Positions 40,111 to 51,900 of a DNA stretch of 64,000 nucleotides are shown here, in pieces. The stretch is from the NCBI RefSeq assembly GCF_050948215.1, contig NW_027489052.1, forward strand, positions 1 to 64,000. The letters are read 5' to 3'. The notes below the pieces were generated by a model. That model was not told where the DNA came from. It was given only the letters and a program-made list of their open reading frames with translations, and did not search any database. Numbering within the stretch: position 1 is the first letter of the stretch; every line of letters begins with the position of its first letter. Source of the stretch: Halictus rubicundus. Taxonomy: Eukaryota; Arthropoda; Insecta; Hymenoptera; Halictidae. The position numbers and the translations under genes are program-made.

Positions 40111-43100
40111 GTTTACTCTATCATATCCTATCCTCTATCCTATAATATCATCTATCCTATTCTATCCTCTATCCTATCGTCTATCATATCCAATCCTCTA
40201 TCGCATCCTCCATCCTATCGTATCCTCTATCCTATCCTATCCTCTATCCTATCCTCTCCTCTATCCAATCCTATCCTATATCCTATCCTTTCCTCTATCC
40301 TATCCAATCCTCTATCCTATCCTATCCTCTATCCTATCCTATCCTCTATCGTATCCTATCCTCTATCCTATCCTATCCCCTATCCTATCCGATCCTCTAT
40401 CCTATCCTATCCTGTATCCTGTCCTATCCTCTATCCTATCCTATCCTCTATCCTATCCTTTCCTCTATCCTATCCAATCCTCTATCCTATCCTATCCTCT
40501 ATCCTATCCTATCCCCTATCCTATCCTATCCTCTATCCTCTCCTCTATCCTATCCTATCCTCTATCCTATCGTATCCTCTATCGTATCCTATCCTCTATC
40601 CTATCCTATCCTCTATCCTATCCTATCCTCTATCCTATCCTATCCTCTATCCTATCCTTTCCTCAATCCTATTATATCCTCTATCCTATCCTATCCTCTA
40701 TCCTATCCTATCCTCTATCCTATCCTATCCTCTATCCTATCCTATCCTCTATCCTATCCTATCCTCTATCCTATCCTAACCTCTATCCTATCCTATCCTC
40801 TATCCTATCCTATCCTCTATCCTATCCTATCCTCTATCCTATCCTATCCTCTATCCTATCCTATCCTCTATCCTATCCTATCCTCTATCCTATCCTATCC
40901 TCTATCCTATCCTATCCTCTATCCTATCCTATCCTCTATCCGATCCTCTATCCTATCCTATCCTCTATCCTATCCTATCCCCTATCCTATCCTATCCTCT
41001 ATCCTCTCCTCTATCCTATCCTATCCTCTATCCTATCGTATCCTCTATCGTATCCTATCCTCTATCCTATCCTATCCTCTATCCTATCCTATCCTCTATC
41101 CTATCCTATCCTCTATCCTATCCTTTCCTCAATCCTATTATATCCTCTATCCTATCCTATCCTCTATCCTATCCTATCCTCTATCCTATCCTATCCCCTA
41201 TCCTATCCTATCCTCTATCCTATCCTATCCTCTATCCTATCCTATCCTCTATCGTATCCTATCCTCTATCCTATCCTATCCTCTATCCTATCCTATCCTC
41301 TATCCTATCCTATCCTCTATCCTATCCTATCCTCTATCCGATCCTCTATCCTATCCTTTCCTCTATCCTATCCAATCCTCTATCCTATCCTATCCTCTAT
41401 CCTATCGTATCATCTATCGTATCCTATCCTCTATCCTAGCCCATCCTCTATTATATCCTATCCTCTATTATATCCTATCCTCTATCCTATCCGATCCTCT
41501 ATCCTATCCTATCCTGTATCCTGTCCTATCCTCTATCCTATCCTATCCTCTATCCTATCCTTTCCTCTATCCTATCCAATCCGCTATCCTATCCTATCCT
41601 CTATCCTATCGTATCATCTATCGTATCCTATCCTCTATCCTGTCCTATCCTCTATCCTATCGTATCCTCTATCGTATCCTATCCTCTATCCTATCCTATC
41701 CTCTATCCTATCCTCTATCCTATCCTATCCTCTATCCTATCCTATCCTCTATCCTATCCTATCCTCTATCCTATCCTATCCTCTATCCTATCCTATCCTC
41801 TATCCTATCCTATCCTCTATCCTATCCTATCCTCTATCCTATCCTATCCTCTATCCTATCCTATCCTCTATCCTTTCCTCTATCCTATCCTATCCTCTAT
41901 CCTATCCTATCCTCTATCCGATCCTCTATCCTATCCTATCCTGTATCCTGTCCTATCCTCTATCCTATCCTCTATAATATCGTTTACTCTATCATATCCT
42001 ATCCTCTATCCTATAATATCATCTATCCTATTCTATCCTCTATCCTATCGTCTATCATATCCAATCCTCTATCGCATCCTCCATCCTATCGTATCCTCTA
42101 TCCTATCCTATTCTCTATCCTATCCTATCCTCTATCCTATCCTATCCTCTATCCGATCCTCTATCCGATCCTCTATCCTATCCTATCCTCTATCCTATCC
42201 TATCCTCTATCCTATCCTATCCTCTATCCTATCCTATCCTCTATCCTATCCTATCCTCTATCCTATCCTATCCTCTATCCTATCCTATCCTCTATCCTAT
42301 CCTATCCTCTATCCTATCCTATCCTCTATCCTATCCTCTATCCTATTCTCTATCCTATCCTCTATCCTATCCTCTATCCTATCCTCTCCTCTATCCTATC
42401 CTATCCTCTATCCTATCCTATCCTCTATCCTATCCTCTATCCTATCCTATCCTCTATCCTATCCTATCCTCTATCCTATCCTATCCTCTATCCTATCCTA
42501 TCCCCTATCCTATCCTATCCTCTATCCTTTCCTCTATCCTATCCTATCCTCTATCCTATCCTATCCTCTATCCTATCCTATCCTCTATCGTATCCTATCC
42601 TCTATCCTATCCTATCCTCTATCGTATCCTATCCTCTATCCTGTCCTATCCTCTATCCTATCCTATCCTCTATCCTATCCAATCCTTTATCCTATCCTAT
42701 CCTTTATCCTATCCTACCCTCTATCCTATCCTATCCTCTATCCTATCCTATCCTCTATCCTATCCTCTCCTCTATCCTATCCTACCCTCTATCCTATCCT
42801 CTCCTCTGTCCTATCCTATCCTCTATCCTATCCTATCCTCTATCCTATCCTATCCTCTATCCTATCCTCTATCCTATCCTATCCTCTATCCTATCCTCTA
42901 TCCTATCCTATCCTCTATCCTATCCTATCCTCTATCCTATCCTATCCTTTATCCTATCCTACCCTCTATCCTATCCTATCCTCTATCCTATCCTATCCTC
43001 TATCCTATCCTCTCCTCTATCCTATCCTACCCTCTATCCTATCCTCTCCTCTGTCCTATCCTATCCTCTATCCTATCCTATCCTCTATCCTATCCTATCC

Positions 43101-43280
43101 TCTATCCTATCCTCTATCCTATCCTATCCTCTATCCTATCCTCTATCCTATCCTATCCTCTATCCTATCCTATCCTCTATCCTATCCTATCCTCTATCCT
43201 ATCCTTTCCTCAATCCTATTATATCCTCTATCCTATCCTATCCTCTATCCTAGCCCATCCTCTATTATATCCTATCCTCT
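40111..43280 (+). repeat. 2.6-3.2-kb higher-order repeat, copy 1
   Basis: From type I landmark 40111 through CTAACC (40777), TTTCCTCAATCC, CTAGCCC (41437), type I landmark 41982 and a 12-mer-rich tail to the CTAGCCC at 43251. It contains long clean 17-mer runs, for example 40800-40930. Confidence 0.87.
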
Positions 43281-46200
43281 ATCATATCCTATCCTCTATC
43301 CTATAATATCATCTATCCTATTCTATCCTCTATCCTATCGTCTATCATATCCAATCCTCTATCGCATCCTCCATCCTATCGTATCCTCTATCCTATCCTA
43401 TCCTCTATCCTATCCTCTCCTCTATCCAATCCTATCCTATATCCTATCCTTTCCTCTATCCTATCCAATCCTCTATCCAATCCTATCCTATATCCTATCC
43501 TTTCCTCTATCCTATCCAATCCTCTATCCTATCCTATCCTCTATCCTATCCTATCCTCTATCGTATCCTATCCTCTATCCTATCCTATCCCCTATCCTAT
43601 CCGATCCTCTATCCTATCCTATCCTGTATCCTGTCCTATCCTCTATCCTATCCTATCCTCTATCCTATCCTTTCCTCTATCCTATCCAATCCTCTATCCT
43701 ATCCTATCCTCTATCCTATCCTATCCCCTATCCTATCCTATCCTCTATCCTCTCCTCTATCCTATCCTATCCTCTATCCTATCGTATCCTCTATCGTATC
43801 CTATCCTCTATCCTATCCTATCCTCTATCCTATCCTATCCTCTATCCTATCCTATCCTCTATCCTATCCTTTCCTCAATCCTATTATATCCTCTATCCTA
43901 TCCTATCCTCTATCCTATCCTATCCTCTATCCTATCCTATCCTCTATCCTATCCTATCCTCTATCCTATCCTATCCTCTATCCTATCCTAACCTCTATCC
44001 TATCCTATCCTCTATCCTATCCTATCCTCTATCCTATCCTATCCTCTATCCTATCCTATCCTCTATCCTATCCTATCCTCTATCCTATCCTATCCTCTAT
44101 CCTATCCTATCCTCTATCCTATCCTATCCTCTATCCGATCCTCTATCCTATCCTATCCTCTATCCTATCCTATCCCCTATCCTATCCTATCCTCTATCCT
44201 CTCCTCTATCCTATCCTATCCTCTATCCTATCGTATCCTCTATCGTATCCTATCCTCTATCCTATCCTATCCTCTATCCTATCCTATCCTCTATCCTATC
44301 CTATCCTCTATCCTATCCTTTCCTCAATCCTATTATATCCTCTATCCTATCCTATCCTCTATCCTATCCTATCCTCTATCCTATCCTATCCCCTATCCTA
44401 TCCTATCCTCTATCCTATCCTATCCTCTATCCTATCCTATCCTCTATCGTATCCTATCCTCTATCCTATCCTATCCTCTATCCTATCCTATCCTCTATCC
44501 TATCCTATCCTCTATCCTATCCTATCCTCTATCCGATCCTCTATCCTATCCTTTCCTCTATCCTATCCAATCCTCTATCCTATCCTATCCTCTATCCTAT
44601 CGTATCATCTATCGTATCCTATCCTCTATCCTAGCCCATCCTCTATTATATCCTATCCTCTATTATATCCTATCCTCTATCCTATCCGATCCTCTATCCT
44701 ATCCTATCCTGTATCCTGTCCTATCCTCTATCCTATCCTATCCTCTATCCTATCCTTTCCTCTATCCTATCCAATCCGCTATCCTATCCTATCCTCTATC
44801 CTATCGTATCATCTATCGTATCCTATCCTCTATCCTGTCCTATCCTCTATCCTATCGTATCCTCTATCGTATCCTATCCTCTATCCTATCCTATCCTCTA
44901 TCCTATCCTCTATCCTATCCTATCCTCTATCCTATCCTATCCTCTATCCTATCCTATCCTCTATCCTATCCTATCCTCTATCCTATCCTATCCTCTATCC
45001 TATCCTATCCTCTATCCTATCCTATCCTCTATCCTATCCTATCCTCTATCCTATCCTATCCTCTATCCTTTCCTCTATCCTATCCTATCCTCTATCCTAT
45101 CCTATCCTCTATCCGATCCTCTATCCTATCCTATCCTGTATCCTGTCCTATCCTCTATCCTATCCTCTATAATATCGTTTACTCTATCATATCCTATCCT
45201 CTATCCTATAATATCATCTATCCTATTCTATCCTCTATCCTATCGTCTATCATATCCAATCCTCTATCGCATCCTCCATCCTATCGTATCCTCTATCCTA
45301 TCCTATTCTCTATCCTATCCTATCCTCTATCCTATCCTATCCTCTATCCGATCCTGTATCCGATCCTCTATCCTATCCTATCCTCTATCCTATCCTATCC
45401 TCTATCCTATCCTATCCTCTATCCTATCCTATCCTCTATCCTATCCTATCCTCTATCCTATCCTATCCTCTATCCTATCCTATCCTCTATCCTATCCTAT
45501 CCTCTATCCTATCCTATCCTCTATCCTATCCTCTATCCTATTCTCTATCCTATCCTCTATCCTATCCTCTATCCTATCCTCTCCTCTATCCTATCCTATC
45601 CTCTATCCTATCCTATCCTCTATCCTATCCTCTATCCTATCCTATCCTCTATCCTATCCTATCCTCTATCCTATCCTATCCTCTATCCTATCCTATCCCC
45701 TATCCTATCCTATCCTCTATCCTTTCCTCTATCCTATCCTATCCTCTATCCTATCCTATCCTCTATCCTATCCTATCCTCTATCGTATCCTATCCTCTAT
45801 CCTATCCTATCCTCTATCGTATCCTATCCTCTATCCTGTCCTATCCTCTATCCTATCCTATCCTCTATCCTATCCAATCCTTTATCCTATCCTATCCTTT
45901 ATCCTATCCTACCCTCTATCCTATCCTATCCTCTATCCTATCCTATCCTCTATCCTATCCTCTCCTCTATCCTATCCTACCCTCTATCCTATCCTCTCCT
46001 CTGTCCTATCCTATCCTCTATCCTATCCTATCCTCTATCCTATCCTATCCTCTATCCTATCCTCTATCCTATCCTATCCTCTATCCTATCCTCTATCCTA
46101 TCCTATCCTCTATCCTATCCTATCCTCTATCCTATCCTATCCTTTATCCTATCCTACCCTCTATCCTATCCTATCCTCTATCCTATCCTATCCTCTATCC

Positions 46201-46365
46201 TATCCTCTCCTCTATCCTATCCTACCCTCTATCCTATCCTCTCCTCTGTCCTATCCTATCCTCTATCCTATCCTATCCTCTATCCTATCCTATCCTCTAT
46301 CCTATCCTCTATCCTATCCTATCCTCTATCCTATCCTCTATCCTATCCTATCCTCTATCCTATCC
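43281..46365 (+). repeat. 2.6-3.2-kb higher-order repeat, copy 2
   Basis: Begins at a chimeric junction, where a CTAGCCC block runs into the middle of a type I landmark that lacks CGTTTACTC. Offset from copy 1 is 3161 at TATAATATC, 3212 after the 51-bp duplication at 43421, and 3195 by CTAGCCC (44632) and the landmark (45177). Confidence 0.87.
43421..43522 (+). repeat. 51-bp tandem duplication (three 17-mers)
   Basis: TCTATCCAATCC, CCTATATCC, CTTTCC, CCAATCC occurs at 43421-43471 and again at 43472-43522. The other copies of this cassette have it once, and the offset between the neighbouring higher-order copies rises by exactly 51 here. Confidence 0.92.
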
Positions 46366-48900
46366 TATCCCCTATCCTATCCTATCCTCTATCCTCTCCT
46401 CTATCCTATCCTATCCTCTATCCTATCGTATCCTCTATCGTATCCTATCCTCTATCCTATCCTATCCTCTATCCTATCCTATCCTCTATCCTATCCTATC
46501 CTCTATCCTATCCTTTCCTCAATCCTATTATATCCTCTATCCTATCCTATCCTCTATCCTATCCTATCCTCTATCCTATCCTATCCTCTATCCTATCCTA
46601 TCCTCTATCCTATCCTATCCTCTATCCTATCCTAACCTCTATCCTATCCTATCCTCTATCCTATCCTATCCTCTATCCTATCCTATCCTCTATCCTATCC
46701 TATCCTCTATCCTATCCTATCCTCTATCCTATCCTATCCTCTATCCTATCCTATCCTCTATCCTATCCTATCCTCTATCCGATCCTCTATCCTATCCTAT
46801 CCTCTATCCTATCCTATCCCCTATCCTATCCTATCCTCTATCCTCTCCTCTATCCTATCCTATCCTCTATCCTATCGTATCCTCTATCGTATCCTATCCT
46901 CTATCCTATCCTATCCTCTATCCTATCCTATCCTCTATCCTATCCTATCCTCTATCCTATCCTTTCCTCAATCCTATTATATCCTCTATCCTATCCTATC
47001 CTCTATCCTATCCTATCCTCTATCCTATCCTATCCCCTATCCTATCCTATCCTCTATCCTATCCTATCCTCTATCCTATCCTATCCTCTATCGTATCCTA
47101 TCCTCTATCCTATCCTATCCTCTATCCTATCCTATCCTCTATCCTATCCTATCCTCTATCCTATCCTATCCTCTATCCGATCCTCTATCCTATCCTTTCC
47201 TCTATCCTATCCAATCCTCTATCCTATCCTATCCTCTATCCTATCGTATCATCTATCGTATCCTATCCTCTATCCTAGCCCATCCTCTATTATATCCTAT
47301 CCTCTATTATATCCTATCCTCTATCCTATCCGATCCTCTATCCTATCCTATCCTGTATCCTGTCCTATCCTCTATCCTATCCTATCCTCTATCCTATCCT
47401 TTCCTCTATCCTATCCAATCCGCTATCCTATCCTATCCTCTATCCTATCGTATCATCTATCGTATCCTATCCTCTATCCTGTCCTATCCTCTATCCTATC
47501 GTATCCTCTATCGTATCCTATCCTCTATCCTATCCTATCCTCTATCCTATCCTCTATCCTATCCTATCCTCTATCCTATCCTATCCTCTATCCTATCCTA
47601 TCCTCTATCCTATCCTATCCTCTATCCTATCCTATCCTCTATCCTATCCTATCCTCTATCCTATCCTATCCTCTATCCTATCCTATCCTCTATCCTTTCC
47701 TCTATCCTATCCTATACTCTATCCTATCCTATCCTCTATCCGATCCTCTATCCTATCCTATCCTGTATCCTGTCCTATCCTCTATCCTATCCTCTATAAT
47801 ATCGTTTACTCTATCATATCCTATCCTCTATCCTATAATATCATCTATCCTATTCTATCCTCTATCCTATCGTCTATCATATCCAATCCTCTATCGCATC
47901 CTCCATCCTATCGTATCCTCTATCCTATCCTATTCTCTATCCTATCCTATCCTCTATCCTATCCTATCCTCTATCCGATCCTCTATCCGATCCTCTATCC
48001 TATCCTATTCCTCTATCCTATCCTATCCTCTATCCTATCCTATCCTCTATCCTATCCTATCCTCTATCCTATCCTATCCTCTATCCTATCCTATCCTCTA
48101 TCCTATCCTATCCTCTATCCTATCCTATCCTCTATCCTATCCTATCCTCTATCCTATCCTCTATCCTATTCTCTATCCTATCCTCTATCCTATCCTCTAT
48201 CCTATCCTCTCCTCTATCCTATCCTATCCTCTATCCTATCCTATCCTCTATCCTATCCTCTATCCTATCCTATCCTCTATCCTATCCTATCCTCTATCCT
48301 ATCCTATCCTCTATCCTATCCTATCCCCTATCCTATCCTATCCTCTATCCTTTCCTCTATCCTATCCTATCCTCTATCCTATCCTATCCTCTATCCTATC
48401 CTATCCTCTATCGTATCCTATCCTCTATCCTATCCTATCCTCTATCGTATCCTATCCTCTATCCTGTCCTATCCTCTATCCTATCCTATCCTCTATCCTA
48501 TCCAATCCTTTATCCTATCCTATCCTTTATCCTATCCTACCCTCTATCCTATCCTATCCTCTATCCTATCCTATCCTCTATCCTATCCTCTCCTCTATCC
48601 TATCCTACCCTCTATCCTATCCTCTCCTCTGTCCTATCCTATCCTCTATCCTATCCTATCCTCTATCCTATCCTATCCTCTATCCTATCCTCTATCCTAT
48701 CCTATCCTCTATCCTATCCTCTATCCTATCCTATCCTCTATCCTATCCTATCCTCTATCCTATCCTATCCTCTATCCTATCCTATCCTCTATCCTATCCT
48801 ATCCTCTATCCTATCCTATCCTCTATCGTATCCTATCCTCTATCCTGTCCTATCCTCTATCCTATCCTATCCTCTATCCTATCCTATCCTTTATCCTATC
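46366..48900 (+). repeat. 2.6-3.2-kb higher-order repeat, copy 3
   Basis: Joins at TATCCCC, skipping the first part of the unit, so the period from copy 2 is 2644 (CTAACC 43989/46633, CTAGCCC 44632/47276), then 2627 (landmarks 45177/47804), then 2628 after a one-base insertion near 48009. A TATACTC variant near 47717 is private to this copy. Confidence 0.87.
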
Positions 48901-51900
48901 CTATCCTCTATCCTATCCTACCCTCTATCCTATCCTATCCTCTATCCTATCCTATCCTCTATCCTATCCTCTCCTCTATCCTATCGTACCATCTATCCTA
49001 TCCTCTCCTCTATCCTATCCTATCCACTATCCTATCCTCTATCCTACCCTCTATCCTATCCTCTATCCTATCCTATCCTCTATCCTATCCTCTATAATAT
49101 CGTTTACTCTATCATATCCTTTCCTCTATCCTATAATATCATCTATCCTATTCTATCCTCTATCCTATCCTCTATCATATCCAATCCTCTATCGTATCCT
49201 CTATCCTATCCTACCCTCTTTCCTATCCTATCCTCTATCCTATCCTATCCTCTATCCTCTATCCTATCCTATCCTCTATCCTATCCTATCCTCTATCCTA
49301 TCCTATCATCTATCCTATCCTATCCTCTATCCTATCCTATCCTCTATCCGATCCTCTATCCTATCCTATCCTATCCTCTATCCTATCCTATACTCTATCC
49401 TATCCTATCCTCTATCTTATACTATCCTCTACCTTATCCTATCCTCTATCCTATCCAATTACCTATCCGATCCTCTATCCTATCCTATCCTCTATCAGAT
49501 CCTCAATCCTATCCTATCCTCTATCCTATCCTTTCCTCTATCCTATCCTATCCGCTATCCGATCCTCTATCCTATCCTATCCTGTACCCTGTCCTATCCT
49601 CTATCCAATCCTATCCTATATTCTATCCTTTCCTCTATCCTATCCAATCCTGTATCCTGTCCTATCCTCTATCCAATCCTATCCTATATCCTATCCTTTC
49701 CTCTATCCTATCCAATCCTCTATCCTATCCTATCCTCTATCCTATCGTATCCTGTATCGTATCCTATCCTCTATCCTATCCTATCCTCTATCCTATCCTA
49801 TCCTCTATCCTATCCTATCCTCCGTCCTATCCTATCCTCTATCCTATCCTATCCTCAATCCTATCCTATCCTCTATCCTATCCTATCCTCTATCCTATCC
49901 TATCCTCTATCCTATCGTATCCTCTATCGTATCCTATCCTCTATCCTATCCTATCCTCTATCCTATCCTATCCTCTATCCTATCCTATCCTCCGTCCTAT
50001 CCTATCCTCTATCCTATCCTATCCTCAATCCTATCCTATCCTCTATCCTATCCTATCCTCTATCCTATCCTATCCTCTATCCTATCCTATCCTCTATCCT
50101 ATCCTATCCTCTATCCTATCCTATCCTCTATCCTATCCTCTATCCTATTCTCTATCCTATCCTCTATCCTATCCTCTATCCTATCCTCTCCTCTATCCTA
50201 TCCTATCCTCTATCCTATCCTATCCTCTATCCTATCCTCTATCCTATCCTATCCTCTATCCTATCCTATCCTCTATCCTATCCTATCCTCTATCCTATCC
50301 TATCCCCTATCCTATCCTATCCTCTATCCTTTCCTCTATCCTATCCTATCCTCTATCCTATCCTATCCTCTATCCTATCCTATCCTCTATCGTATCCTAT
50401 CCTCTATCCTGTCCTATCCTCTATCCTATCCTATCCTCTATCCTATCCAATCCTTTATCCTATCCTATCCTTTATCCTATCCTACCCTCTATCCTATCCT
50501 ATCCTCTATCCTATCCTATCCTCTATCCTATCCTATCCTCTATCCTATCCTATCCTCTATCCTATCCTATCCTCTATCCTATCCTATCCTCTATCCTATC
50601 CTATCCTCTATCCTATCCTATCCTCTATCCTATCCTCTATCCTATTCTCTATCCTATCCTCTATCCTATCCTCTATCCTGTCCTCTCCTCTATCCTATCC
50701 TATCCTCTATCCTATCCTATCCTCTATCCTATCCTCTATCCTATCCTATCCTCTATCCTATCCTATCCTCTATCCTATCCTATAATCTATCCTATCCTAT
50801 CCCCTATCCTATCCTATCCTCTATCCTTTCCTCTATCCTATCCTATCCTCTATCCTATCCTATCCTCTATCCTATCCTATCCTCTATCGTATCCTATCCT
50901 CTATCCTGTCCTATCCTCTATCCTATCCTATCCTCTATCCTATCCAATCCTTTATCCTATCCTATCCTTTATCCTATCCTACCCTCTATCCTATCCTATC
51001 CTCTATCCTATCCTATCCTCTATCCTATCCTCTCCTCTATCCTATCCTACCCTCTATCCTATCCTCTCCTCTATCCTATCCTATCCTCTATCCTATCCTA
51101 TCCTCTATCCTATCCTATCCTCTATCCTATCCTCTATCCTATCCTATCCTCTATCCTATCCTCTATCCTATCCTATCCTCTATCCTATCCTATCCTCTAT
51201 CGTATCCTATCCTCTATCCTATCCTATCCCCTATTCTATCCGATCCTCTATCCTATCCTATCCTGTATCCTGTCCTATCCTCTATCCTATCCTATCCTCT
51301 ATCCTATCCTTTCCTCTATCCTATCCTATCCTCTATCCTTTCCTCTATCCTATCCTATCCTCTATCCTATCCTATCCTCTATCCGATCCTCTATCCTATC
51401 CTATCCTGTATCCTGTCCTATCCTCTATCCTATCCTCTATAATATCGTTTACTCTATCATATCCTATCCTCTATCCTATAATATCATCTATCCTATTCTA
51501 TCCTCTATCCTATCGTCTATCATATCCAATCCTCTATCGCATCCTCCATCCTATCGTATCCTCTATCCTATCCTATACTCTATCCTATCCTCTCCTCTAT
51601 CCAATCCTATCCTATATCCTATCCTTTCCTCTATCCTATCCAATCCTCTATCCTATCCTATCCTCTATCCTATCCTATCCTGTATCCTGTCCTATCCTCT
51701 ATCCTATCCTATCCTCTATCCTATCCTTTCCTCTATCCTATCCAATCCTCTATCCTATCCTATCCTCTATCCTATCGTATCATCTGTCGTATCCTATCCT
51801 CTATCCTATCCTATCCTCTATCCTATCCTATCCTATCCTCTATCCTATCCTCTATCCTATCCTATCCTCTATCCTATCCTCTATCCTATCCTATCCTCTA

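Noticed and set aside
40777..40785. CCTAACC strings as telomere-type repeat (CCTAA or CCCTAA)
   Set aside because: Isolated single variants of CCTATCC (also near 10153, 13594, 30893, 36779, 62032); never in tandem.
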